Shown: one piece after another, positions 33,936 to 45,455 of the stretch
Layout: each line of letters begins with the position of its first letter
Numbering within the stretch: the stretch's first letter is position 1
Source: Norana najaformis
Lineage: Eukaryota; Annelida; Clitellata; Crassiclitellata; Hormogastridae
Length of the DNA: 64,000 nucleotides
Assembly (NCBI GenBank): GCA_964023275.1
Contig: OZ029915.1
Location: forward strand, 16,188,712-16,252,711
Direction: 5' to 3'
Position numbers and translations under genes: made by a program
The notes under the pieces: model-generated
What the model saw: the letters and a program-made list of their open reading frames with translations, nothing else
The model's database searches: none
Told to the model about the DNA's origin: nothing

Positions 33936-34700
33936 TTTATAAGTTTGGCGGCCACGATGTGGCCGTGTTTTTTGCTGCTTGTCATTTTGGTTTAAATTTC
34001 GTCTTAAAGCAAAATATTTGCTTGGAAATTCTTTCGTGTTCGGATTGCTGTTGTGACCAATGGCATTCAGGTGTTTTTTACACAAGTTCATTACAATTGT
34101 TTGGTTTTGGGAAGGTTGTTCTGTTCATGAACGACACCCCTTCTTGCTAGAATAGCTCATTGTATACTCTAGGGATGGTAGGTCCCAACTCACGCCTGAC
34201 ACTTCAGAATTCTTTAGTCTGTCTAGCAAGGAATGACAGATCGCAACTCACGCCTAACCCTTTGGAATTGTTTCGACCGTCTAGCGTAAAGGGGTCCTAC
34301 CGCCAATCGAACTGCTGTCCATCATGAATCAACCTGGTGCTCGAGTTATGCCTGGATGCCACATTGTCTACCACCTGCGAGGGATGGCGTTGGACGGTGG
34401 GGCTCTCACGTACTGCGGACACCATCGCCCATCATCATTCTATGACTCTGACGTTAGTCGGTTCACGAACTCTGAAAACATTGTCATCAGTCAACTTGGG
34501 ATGGATCCCGGTTCGTTGGGTTCAGCGTGTATGCGCGAGTCCGATACTGGTGACATTTTTAATTATCTGAACACTGCTTGCTAAATGGCAGAATTTTTGT
34601 TCTTAATGACACTTAACACCATTCAAGCTAGCACAGGAAGTGCCTTTGTGAGGTACTTAAAAGGTGCTATATAAAGTTTCTTAATACATATATATATATA
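33936..34700 (+). mobile_element. Insertion in LINE D3 (unclassified)
   Basis: The LINE text breaks at GGAGTTTATAAG and resumes at about 34700 (AAGGTCACACCTTGGATGTG). The 760-bp insert begins with a palindrome-like GGCGGCCACGATGTGGCCGTG. It has two similar blocks with AACTCACGCCT at 34188 and 34238, an 86-codon open run of no known family (34324-34584), and ends with GTGAGGTACTTAAAAGGTGC plus (TA)n. The end matches 24945-25005. It is probably a SINE or truncated LINE. Confidence 0.55.
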
Positions 34701-35220
34701 TGTTGGAAGGGTTTGATATAAGGTCACACCTTGGATGTGTTGATAACTCATTCTGATTCAAAATCATTTCATTCTGTCACTCCTGTTCAATCATATCATG
34801 TTGCAATTATCTCAAAATTTGACTTTCTATTTAGACTGCTTCCAAATTACAAAACTATTAAATTTTTCCCTTGGCATAAAATTGATTTAAATAAGCTAAA
34901 GTATGATATCTTAACATCTACATTGTGGCTAGCTCCTGCACAAACAGCTAATCAGCTGGCTATGCAGTTCCAGTCTACTTTAGCTGAGCTCCTTGACCAG
35001 CAAATTCCTTTTAAAACTGAGATGGTAGCACAGCATACACCACAGCCTTGGTTAACTCTGCCATTTCTGAAGCTAGTCATCACAGAAGTGAAATACACCA
35101 TTAGTAACACAACTCTTGCCTTCCCTCTGACCACATTATGCAACCATACAAACTTGTGCATAAACTTATTTCGTCTGCCAAATCTGCATATTTAACAAAT
35201 TTAATTGCTGAAAGTTCTGC

Positions 35221-35460
35221 ATCAGAAAAGTGTAAATGTAAATGAACACACTTTTCAGTAGCGACTGTGTGGCCCTGATCCTGCTCATTTTTCAATGAAC
35301 TGATGAGGTGAGATCCTTCACCAGTGTTGCCCGTTTGATAGGGCACTACGGTACTGAGGGTCCCCGCGTAAAAACACTGTGGAGAGAAGTTAAATTTTAT
35401 CCTCTGCTGTGTTCTTAGCTTCCCAAGAGTTTTCCAGTAAATTCTTGACCTGATTTTCAA
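35221..35460. repeat. Small insertion in LINE D3
   Basis: Unrelated text between two LINE blocks, with GATCCTTCACCAGTGTTGCC and GATAGGGCACTACGGTACTG. The class is unknown. Confidence 0.4.
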
Positions 35461-35989
35461 ACAAAATTTCTGGTATAAGGCTGAAATTTGTTGGTCACTT
35501 GATATGTGATAAATTTCTTCATTCTAGCTTTTCATCTCCTGTCTTAGACTACTTCCAGCCAAGAACTCTTGACACCATTCCTACATCTCTGTCTTCTGCT
35601 CCAAGCTGAAAATTTACCTCTTTCAGTCTGTTTATGTCTCTTAATGTCTCCTGTTTCCTGGCTTCAATGTACAATTTTGAACTTTGTAAGGAGAGCATTT
35701 TAAAATTATAATTGTACTGTTATACTGTATCTCTTCTGAAAGAGTGTTTTCATGTGTCAGGTCTAACCATCACATCAATTATCAATTTATCATTGCATGA
35801 GGAATCCTTCCCCATCCACTTTTGCTCATGCCATAGTTTTTCCTATACTAAAGAAACCTTCTCTCGACCAGTTGACTTGTAATATTACAGACCCATCTTA
35901 ACTTTGAATTTTATATCTAAAATTCTTGAAAGGGTAGTTATGTATCATATGCAAACTCACCTATCTACCAACTCACTCATCTCTCATCT

Positions 35990-36150
35990 TAAATACTGGA
36001 CCATCACTTAGCATTTAGAATTTGTCAAAGCCCAATACTTTACTCTGGCCTTTGTATGACACCTTCTTGGTCACTAGTGAATATCACTCCACACCTCAGA
36101 TTTACTGAATTTGCACACATAAATGCTTTAAATAAATAAATAAAGAAACC
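35990..36150 (+). mobile_element. LINE E family 3' end fragment
   Basis: CACACCTCAGATTTACTGAA and then ATGCTTTAAATAAATAAATA match the 3' ends at 51580-51655 and 62400-62460. The tail is (AAAT)n. Confidence 0.7.
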
Positions 36151-37780
36151 TTCTCCAACCAAATATGTACATCCAGAACAATTAATCCAAACGCTTTTTT
36201 AAAAGAATACTTCAATGTCAAGGGTCTAATTATCACAACCATTGTCATCTTCTCTCTTGCTGAAGGCTGCTTCCCATGGTTTACCTTCTTAAAAAGCCAT
36301 CTCTTTCCATCGATGATCTATCAAACAATAGCTCTATCTCAACTCTCAATGTCACCGTAAAAATTCTAATCACCTAAGCTGTCACCTCTTGTTCCATAAC
36401 TTGTACCTTCGTTTTCAATTCGCCTGCCACAAAAACCATTTCACACAAACTGCACTACTTACCGTTCACAATCGCATAATCAGCTTCAACAGATAAAGAA
36501 AACGTAACTGCTCTCATTCTTCTCGACTATCTGCTGTGTTGGATACCATTGATCATGATGTACTCCTTCACTGTCTCAAACACTGGTTCGGTCTACCTGG
36601 TTCTGCTCTCGGTTGGCTTGCATCTTACTTACACTTATACTCAATCAATTCATATAAATCAACTCACTTCTGTGCCCATTGTTTTAAATTGTGGTGTTCC
36701 ATAAGGTTCTGTGCTAGGCCCACTCCTGCTTACATAACATACCACTTCAGTTAGTTCATTACCTACTGATAGCTCTCTTGACTATCACTTGTACGATGAT
36801 ACCCAACTCTTAACTTTGTTTCGTAGTTCCATGTCTAATCCTGCACTCCAGCTACTTGCTTCCGTTTCTGACATTGTTCAGTCTTGGACGGCTAGTAATA
36901 AACATCTTCCGAATCCTTCTAAAACTGAATTTCTTCTCCTAAGTAGAAGTCAAGAACTCCATAAATTCAATAGCCTTATATCTGTTCAGTTGGGTGGCTT
37001 ACCTATTAACCTCACTGAATGCGCATGGAGTTGGTGTTTGATTCTACCATGTCAGTTTCTAACCATGTTCAGATCATATGCAGATCAGCTCAATTTCACA
37101 TTCAGGATATTCATAGAATCAGACCTCTTTTGCCTCAAACTGTCTCAATCCAACTAGCTAATGCCTTGGTTTCCTGCAGACTTGACTACTGTAACTCACT
37201 TTTTATTGGTATCACCAAGGGGATCTTCACAAACTATAAATCGTTCTACATTCTCTTGCCAGAGCCATATCAAAGGTCCCTAAATATCAACATATTAAGT
37301 CAATATTACATTTATTGCATTGCCTGCCTATTAGTCAAAGAATTAATTTCAAAATCTGTCTTAGAGTTCACATTTAAATTAGCCGACCTTATCTAAGTTC
37401 CATGTTCAACCATCTTACTAACAGATATTGCACTTAATCAATGGACACAGCGACTCTTGCTGTGCTCCATACCCAAACAACGCTGGGCTCTTCGGCCTCT
37501 TCGGTAGCTGGTCCACAGCTTTGGAATTCACAGCCCAGTTAAGTTCTTTCTGTCAATTCTTTGATGTCATCAAGTCTAAACTAAGATACACCTCTTTCAA
37601 TTTGCTCACTTACAGTGGCCTGGTTTTTGGTTTCTCTGATTTATCGGATTTCGATCCAGCTTTTCCAACAGATTATGCTTTTGACTGCGATTTTGACTTG
37701 AAGCGACCATCGCCTAATGCCCTGGGCATTACAATAACGGTGCTATAGAGGTCTTTAGAATTTTAGAATAGATTAGATTC

Positions 37781-38126
37781 CAACAACCTACAAAACAGTA
37801 ACTAAGTACAACTGTACGATTAGACTTTTTTGCCATATATCAAAGAGCACATTACGTCTCCACTGCTTCTGCCATTATCTGTGGTAAGTTGCCTTATTAA
37901 ACTGCTTGTGGAAAATTGCCCTGCAGTAATTATCTTCTACAAAATGTCCATGATGAAATGTCCTCAGCAAATAGTCCTGCAGTGACTTTTCAATGGTGAG
38001 CTGTCCATAGCAGTTGCACTAGAATCTCTGAAAAATAGTATAACAATACTTCAGAGGTACACAAAATCTGCATATGAAAATCTAAAATTTTAGCAATTAT
38101 ATGAGAATAGTTGCTTCAGCCCAAAC
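37781..38126. other. Talin intron sequence, nothing recognised
   Basis: AT-rich spacer just 3' (in talin sense) of exon 38127-38286. Confidence 0.5.
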
Positions 38127-38286
38127 CTCCTCAGAAGCAACTCCTGGCTCAACAACCTTCATCAGACCAGAAACAGCATCAGCCAGAAAACGTGCAGCAT
38201 CCACGAGTCTGAAGCCATCAGACTCCATCAGCTCGAGGTCAGCCAGCAGACGAACATCTTTTGAAAACTCACCCATGTTACAGAAC
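38127..38286 (-). CDS. TLN: Talin exon: R1 helix with first vinculin-binding site
   Basis: One base completes the split codon and 53 codons follow. The acceptor is TTTTCAG (38288-38287). The donor is GTTTGG from 38126, a weak consensus chosen because it is in phase and restores the human alignment. KDVRLLADL aligns to human RGVKLLAAL. The helix RLVDAARFLADAVSGLMKVV aligns to human VBS1 (PLLQAAKGLAGAVSELLRSA), with the buried Leu, Ala and Val pattern kept. In the family this helix binds the vinculin head once the bundle opens under force. Confidence 0.9.
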
Positions 38287-38559
38287 CTGAAAATTTAATG
38301 AACTGTAATGAACTGATAGTTACAAGTTATCCACTGACCATAAAGCATATCATCCCTTTCAACATGACATCACAGAGACAGCCTGCAGGAAATGTTATTT
38401 TAATTTTCTTGTCTTTTTGCACATATTTGTCATTTTAAATAAATAATTTATAGAATTTACTCTTTAATATTTAATGTCCGCTTACCTCATAGTTTTGTTC
38501 ACCGAGAGTTAAGCTTTTGTTTGTCAATTATGTTCAGATTTATCCCTTTTTGACCATAA

Positions 38560-40330
38560 CATTCATGTACATAATTTTTATAACCCCACTAACATGGCTG
38601 ACAATCTGTTAGGTTCTCTTGTGCTGGTGAGTTGCTCACTAGCTGAAGTCCTTGCTCTCTACTCAATACACCCTGTCTTTGTTAAAACTCACTGTAATGT
38701 TTTCACTTCATTCTGTGTTTCTGGTCAACTATGGCCCGCCCCATTGGCAACCTCCCGAGTGCTGTGCTATACATTATGTCATTGACTGTTTTTGCTGGCC
38801 ATTTATGCCTTGTCTCTGTACCTCTTCTTATTCAGCCACCAGTCTTTTGTCACTCTGGTCAACTTTTCAAACATCCCAATAAACACTTTTTCCTTCTATT
38901 CCATTCCCTCTTCATGATTATTGTTCACTGCCAAACTGATTCTCTTCCAAGACTGGACTCTGTTGCATGGCAAAAAGTTGCAGTCTTCATCTAAAATACA
39001 TAATGATATGCCTGTTCATATCCTCATTGTCATACATCTTACTGGTGATACTGAGTTGAACTCTGGCCCATTGCTCTTAAAAACCTTAAACTTTTGCCAC
39101 CTTGAACGTTGCCTCTATCTGTTCCAAAGCCACATCACTGACAAATTACCTCACTGAGCAACAAATTCATATCATGGCACTTAATGAAACTTGACGCTCA
39201 GTCCTTCCTTTCAGACATACAGTAATTCCCCCTTCATTTTCACTGATACAAGAACCATGACCAAGTGGAAGTGGTGGTGGATTCCTTTACAAATCCTTCT
39301 TGCCTTTGTCCAGATCTGTCCTCCCTATACGTTCTCCAACATCTATTGAAGCTCTAGTTGCCACTCTATACTCGGGCAACAAACACATTACACTCTTAAA
39401 ATATATACTGATCTCCATCACTTTCTTTAACGGATTTCTTTCATGAATTTCAGGCTCTTTTGAGGGCTGTAATCTCATCTCCTACTGAACTAGTCATAAT
39501 GGGCGACTTTAACATTCATGTCGATTCAAATAATCACATTTCTACTACCTTTCATGAACTCTTGACTTCTTTTGATCTTAAGTAGCACATAACCTTGCCA
39601 ACACACATTAAAGGTCACACCCACCATCTCCTACAGACAAGATCTGATTGTAACTTAATTCAAGATGTCATGACTAAGGAAACTTATCTTTCTGATCACC
39701 TTGCCGTCACTGATTCCATCTCTTTTCCTACCAAACCATTACCAAATTACAATGTTATCAGTTTCAGACCCGGGCATCAACTAGATATCCAGACTTTCAA
39801 AAATGACATCTCTTCTGACTCAAATCTATCTGCAGATGCCCTCTCTCACCAACTCCTAACTGTTTTAACCAGACTTCTCAATGAGCAAATTTCTCTTAAA
39901 ACGAAGAAGGTTGTCGTTCATGACCCAAAACCTTGGTTTAACTCTGAAATTACTGAAGCTCAACATCTTTGTAGATGAGTTGAATGCACTTGGCACTGTT
40001 CAGGACTTCCCTTTTATCAAATGCATTTCAAAGAACACTGTAAAAATGTTCGTAACCTAGTTTCCAAGGCCAAAATCCTCCTATCTCACAAACCTAATTT
40101 CAGAAAACTCATCCTGGTTCAAATCATATCTTACTTCTCGTACTCAGTCTGTCTACATCAGTGGTGTAATGTCAGACTAAATACCACTCATTGGTGGTGT
40201 CCCTCAAGGTTCTGTTCTGGGCCCCTTACTTTTCTCTTTGTATACCACTCTATGAAGCATTTTACTTAGTCAAAGTGGTCTGAAGCACCAGACATCTGTA
40301 TCAAGCAGTAGGTCATTCTATTTGAAATTA
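38560..40330 (+). mobile_element. L2/CR1-like LINE copy D2, internally deleted
   Basis: Its endonuclease part is nearly the same as D1: 39280-39960 against 1740-2400, including LLNEQISLKTKKVVVHDPKPW, while D2 keeps MGDFNIHVDSNN. The middle is deleted: the frame goes from KAKILLSHKPNFRKL near 40100 to the RT part GGVPQGSVLGPLLFSLYTT near 40200, and the copy stops near 40330. The 5' start is about 38560, where the match to 1490 begins. Confidence 0.8.
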
Positions 40331-40559
40331 CCAGTACACTGCACAATTTTACAATTGAGGTTATTTTTTTGACAGAAAAGACATCAGATTTCAGAATTTT
40401 CTGGCTTTGAGCATTCAGCTCATAGCCAGAGCTCCTAGACTCATGAGTTTATGAGATGGCATTAATAACGGTAACCTGTCTTTCCTCATCAAGGCCTGAA
40501 TTCTTCCATCTCTGATCTAATTAATGACACTCTCTCACTGCCTACATTACTTCTAATGT

Positions 40560-41560
40560 AAGCTATCATGTGGATGGTTTGGAAGGTCTACTACAGCAGG
40601 TGTGAATCAGGGTGACTTTATGCAAAGCAAGTGTTCTCTTGAGTTGTTCTCCAAAATTGTCTTTGTTATTTACAGATGCCATGAACATATTTGAACCTGC
40701 TAGCAACTGATGGAACAGTATAGGGTCTACAGCATTAATGTCACAATATGCATGCCTCAACTGGTGGTGGCAGGAGGTAATAACTTTGCACAACAGAAGC
40801 TTGAGGTCAGATATAAGACTAGCATTGTTCACTTGGATAGTGTAGACAGTGATGTGATTCTCAGCAGCTAAGACATCAAGGAGGACTTCCTCTCGAGTCC
40901 GATTGTCGATATCCTGGTGAACATCATAGGCCGTGAAGATATCAGCCAGATCATTGTTGATATGAACTCCAGAACCAGGACAGTTGAGATCAACAGAGAG
41001 CAGAGGTCTTCCACCAGCCTTGACAGAGTGAGATGATACTGGAATAGTGAATTCATTGTAGGATGCATCAACTGCACTAGGAAGGTGGTAGATGTTAGTG
41101 ACAGTAACCGCTGGAGAGGCTCTGCCAAGTTATACCAGATGGACCTCACATGAGGACAGGCAGAGCATTTCTGCCTTAGGGTGGCCAGTCCATATGATGT
41201 CCAGCAAGGACCTGTAGGTTACAGCAAGCTGCCACCAGTTGTTGAGCGACCGGAGGTTCTGCATGAACAAACGTAAACAGCGGAAAAGCTTTCCAGAGCA
41301 ATGTCTTTGCTTGACGTAGTCAAGTGCATCAGCAGAGATCTACATCTCACACAATGCCAGGATGCTCAGTTATTTGTCACTGGTCACTTCATGAATAATG
41401 GAAGATTGTCAGATAGCTGATCAGGTACTGAAACTGCTAAAGTTAATCAATCCTTCCTGATCTGCACTTGATTAGTCTCACATCTCCCAACATGAGCGAT
41501 GACTGCAGAGGATATAGAACAGCACAAAGCATATAAGGACCAGTCCATATTAGACTGCAG
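40560..41560 (-). mobile_element. LINE endonuclease fragment (copy O)
   Basis: Minus strand: LLDIIWTGHPKAEMLCLSS, then SVDLNCPGSGVHINNDLADI near 41000 (the DFNCPGSDG endonuclease motif), VLAAENHITVYTIQVNNASL and the downstream FHQLLAGSNMF block near 40690. No RT domain is present. It is related to copy E (CDDFN near 46140). Confidence 0.7.
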
Positions 41561-42104
41561 CAAGACCTCTGTAACATAAAACAGTGGAGGGTTAGCACAC
41601 CAAGAAAACGTTTACATAGGCCTACAAAAAGTGAGCAGGCTGCATTTGCCTGACTCCCAAAAATACTGGGAACTATTTGCAGAATAAATTATTCTTACTT
41701 GACTCTAGCAGAAAAACTGTGTAACTGATAGCCAGTAACAGTCTAAAACATTATTTGAAAGAATGCTAGTACAGTTAAGTGTGTGGCTGCCATCTCGACT
41801 TAGCAACAGCAGCTTCATGGCATCAGATGGTCAGAGATGTTATGAAAAAAGTAAGTTTCTATAACCAAAAATTTGAAAATCTCCATATACAAATTTATTA
41901 GAAGATATTCAGATGACTGAAATATAAGTTCATAATAAAAGACAATAATCTTGACAATTATGAGGAAATATGCAGCTGAAAGATTGCAGAAATCTTGAAG
42001 TGTCCATTTAGGCCACCTGACAATTGGCCCTATAGTTTCTGGCATAGTTAACACCTCATATTTATATACATGACATAATGAAACACACACACACATACAA
42101 ATAT
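41561..42104. other. Talin intron sequence, nothing recognised
   Basis: No gene or repeat end is seen apart from an (AC)n run at 42083-42096. Confidence 0.5.
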
Positions 42105-42110
42105 AAATGT

Positions 42111-43305
42111 ACCGTATATACTCGACTATAAGTCGAGAAATTTATGTCTATTTCAGGGCTACGAAAAAGGCGTTTGAATTATACTCGAGAGAAAAAATAG
42201 ATGGAACATTTTTGGACCGAAAACATTCAACATTACGAAAATGGCCTTAAAAATTAAATGCTCATTTTATTTTAGTTGTTTTTTGTTTTTATATCGTTTT
42301 TCAAGAAAAATCACATTTCAACAAATTACTGACTACATATAGATCAAAACGAAATATTCTTCTCTTATAACAATGTTATTATATACCGGTACTTCTACGA
42401 TATATTTCATGCATTGAAAACGATGTCCTTTATTATCGCTTGCTGAGACCTCCGCCAAAAGAAATCAAATAACATGGATACGTGCAGTAATGTCGAGCAA
42501 GAGAAAGACCTCCAACACAGGTCTAGAGATGTGTGCAAAATGAGGGAGTCGGGCTGTGAGCCTAGCTGATAAACCATTTGAAAGGGGAAAGTCGCTGCAT
42601 GGGGAGTCTCATAAGAAGCGATTGCAGAGATCATATTTCTAAGAGATTAAAGACAATTGATTCTGGCTCAAAATGAAATAATTTACTCCATTCTGATATT
42701 TGAATATTGCAAATTATATGCTATTGTAAATGCACTTGGTAATAATTATTTATAGGCCTATAGTGAAATTTGCTTGCATTATGCTGATTGGTCCTCTTGA
42801 ATGATCCCGGCGATTCAATTCGCTTCCTACCAACTCTTTCCAGAAATTCTGTATAGGGCCCATCCATATATTACATACGCAATGAGGGGAGGCGTGATCG
42901 GATTTAGGCGATTTTGAGTACGGGTGCGTATGGCGAGGGGATGGGTCTCGACAAAATGTGTACGTACGCAAAATAAATTTCCACATTAGCCTACTTATAA
43001 CACTGTATTATGGTTTTGTAAATATGGAGTGGATACATATATACCCATATTCGTATAGTTGCCCTTTATAATTATATTCCCCACACAGTCTCTGCATGCT
43101 AGCCGAAGAAAGCTCCCTCTGTCAAATATCTGATGGGTATGAAAATATAATTTTCTTTGGATACGTAATGTATGGACGGGCCCATATTATAAGGCTGTAT
43201 ATATGGGTTCGACTTATATTCGAGCCGTCGATTCTGGACGCTTTTTTCTCAAAAAAGTACACTTCGACTTATACTTTAATCGACTTATAGTCGAGAATAT
43301 ATGGT
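42111..43305. mobile_element. DNA transposon with TIRs, next to a talin splice donor
   Basis: The inverted ends are ACCGTATATACTCGACTATA at the left and, read from the right, ACCATATATTCTCGACTATA. The 6-bp target duplications AAATGT are at 42105-42110 and 43306-43311. It is 1195 bp with no transposase seen, so it is non-autonomous. The superfamily is not assigned. Its right end is 11 bp from the first base of the intron following exon 43317-43477. It contains a second inverted-repeat element at 42856-43183. Confidence 0.85.
42856..43183. mobile_element. Inner MITE, hAT-like ends (tentative)
   Basis: Inverted ends GGGCCCATCCATATATTACATA and (from the right) GGGCCCGTCCATACATTACGTA. The inside has GAGGCGTGATCGGATTTAGG. 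The target duplication is unclear, so it may instead be part of the larger transposon's own inner repeat. Confidence 0.5.
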
Positions 43306-43316
43306 AAATGTATTAC

Positions 43317-43477
43317 ATTGATTGCACAGCTGAACCAATCCCTGCATAATCCTGTTCATCTGCATCTGCTGATTTCAGAAATACTATCTGAGCTGTGGCT
43401 GCATTAATTGCTGATAACTGAGACCCAATCTTCTGACGAGACAAATCTCGTGATGACTCAATCCATTTCTGTGATGC
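43317..43477 (-). CDS. TLN: Talin exon: R1 middle helices
   Basis: This exon has 53 codons plus two bases (AT). The acceptor is GTTAG (43479-43478) and the donor is GTAATA from 43316. GSQLSAINAATAQIV aligns to human HSQVDAITAGTASVV, and DYAGIGSAV to DYTAVGCAV. The last two bases join the G that opens the next exon to make ATG (Met), so this is a phase-2 intron. A DNA transposon begins 11 bp into the intron that follows (see 42111-43305). Confidence 0.92.
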
Positions 43478-45455
43478 CTAACAATAAATAAAACAACAAA
43501 CAAATTGGCAACTTTGGGTGCATGAACTCTCTTTAGTTTACAAGTCAAAATAGTCCTCTAAATATTAGCCAGAAGATTTCATCAGAAACCACGTAAAATA
43601 GCTCAGAGTTAATGGTTACATCACTGAAGAATTGGAAATGGGGTTTTACAAACCTCTGTAAATGTATAAATATTCAGCCTAATGTAAAGTTTTGACCTTG
43701 GCTTTATGTTGCATTTGGCATTTACATTTATCTCTGCTCAAAAATGTTTTGCAGCAACCCAATTAATCATGGCATCTCTGGTCTTCACTGACAACCAAAA
43801 TACACACAATGTGTGCCTTCTGTACATGAATTTTACTCTGATGCTTGCCTGCAGCTCAAACACTGTAAATAAGTCTTTCAGGCTCATCAGAATTATTGTT
43901 CCAACTGACAGCAGCAATATTTTATAATTATTTGCTGTCTCAGCATTAAAAGGCTAAGCTTAGAATTTATTTAATTTATGTATGACTATTCAAAACTGCA
44001 ATATAAAGTTTCTGAATAAACTACTCATTTTTTCCAAAGCTTAAAATATCTCTTTAAAATATCTCTTTCTTCATTCAGGAAACATCTACCTATACTGTAA
44101 CTGGATAATTAATTACCTGCTCTACTGCTTTGCAGCTGACTAACCTGCACCTATAGATTCACACTGTAACCTTGTTAGTGGAAACATTTTTGTATTAAAA
44201 TAAAAACTGTTATACCACTTCCAGAGATTTTAAATTCTAAAGGATTCTGCAAACTGTAACAATAATAATACAACTCTTTGTAGAAGTCAAATCCTATAAC
44301 AAATACACTCTTAAAAGTAATGTCTGCTAAGAGCAGACACTAGTATGGCCAGCTAGAATGCACACAGATAAAAGCTGTCTGGTGTCAGAGTATATTCAGC
44401 ATCACCTGTCACTGAGAGTGACATGGGACAGAAATGTGTCCCACTCTTATTATTTAGTTTTAACCCCATCCCCTGCCATTCCTGCATCCACCTGTTCCTG
44501 TTCCCTCACCATCCCCACAGCCTTCATTCCCATCCTCTCACCATTCCCACACAATGGATTTTCATACCTGCACTGTGCCCAAATCTTAAAGGAAAGAAAC
44601 AAACCACCATCTAACATTATTATAGAAAACATACAATAAAAATGTATAAAAAAGTCAAACACAAAAATGCTGTACCTCAGCTGATTATCTGTTTATTCCA
44701 TGGATAAAGAGCAGATCATCCACCAATAGCACCAATACTTAGCTGCATTGAGCGATACTCAATTTTTCACCCACCCACCCCCAAAAAATATGCTGATGTT
44801 TCTATTGCCAGTATGGCTAAGATTGTGCAAACAACTCAAGCTATTCCTGGCCACAAAGTTGATTTAAGATTCCAGAAGGTTAGTATACCACCAGATCATC
44901 CAAAAAGGACATGTAAGCATCAAACTCACTGTCCATTTGAGAATCCACTTCTCAGGAGAACAAGTCTCCAAAGAATTTTGTTACTATTACCACAGTATTA
45001 CTGCAACTTCTCTACCCATTACCACAGTATCACCATCCAAAGCTTACCCATTACTTGGCCATTACAACCATTTTTTAAATTGTTCCACAATGCCATGGAA
45101 TTATAGCAGTTAACACAGGATTGTCACAATAACTGTTACCACGTCACTTCCTATGTGCCGTCATAGAAACTTCAACAGACCACAATAAAGTTTGGTTAAA
45201 GGCTGTGCTGATATCACTGAGAGTTTTGGCTAAATCAGTGTGTGCTCCTTTCATGGATTACTTTAACAGAGTAGTTGTTTCATTCAATCAAATTACAAGA
45301 AGAAATAAAGTCTGAAGAAGCACACAAACAACAGACAAAAACATTAGATGGCATAGAGATGGTCATTCAAATTTATTTTTGGCTATTTTATTTCAAAGTC
45401 AATTTAGCAAGTCTACCACTGTTTTATACTATAAAATTTTACGATTAACCTTGGA
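43478..45455. other. Talin intron sequence, nothing recognised
   Basis: Nearly 2 kb with only low-complexity runs, such as a C-rich stretch at 44455-44570. The plus-strand open runs at 44358 and 44813 have no family resemblance. Confidence 0.5.

Larger units (their letters stand above)
33680..37780 (+). mobile_element. Mosaic of L2/CR1-like LINE pieces (copy D3 and others)
   Basis: 33680-33935 holds the endonuclease start (FEVLAATLISGNK). 34700-35220 continues it (KFDFLFRLLPNYKTIKFFPW, LLDQQIPFKTEM). 35461-35990 includes YYRPILTLNFISKILERVV. 36150-37780 holds LDTIDHDVLLHCLKHWFGL, YDDTQLL, CRSAQFHIQDIHRIRPLLPQ and the TTAGATTAGA-type tail (37690-37775). The pieces are out of frame with one another and are interrupted by at least three insertions (listed separately). 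At least two related LINE copies are overlaid, because the text around YRPI (35890) and the block before 36540 do not form one continuous copy. Confidence 0.75.

Noticed and set aside
34324-34584. 86-codon open frame as a gene
   Set aside because: It lies within an insertion bounded by LINE text, has no recognisable domain, and overlaps another open frame of similar length.
38127-38286. Assignment of this talin exon to bundle R3
   Set aside because: LADAV...LMK also resembles R3 text, but order, phase and the gap-free join to the exons at 43317 and 29002 fit R1 (VBS1) and not R3.
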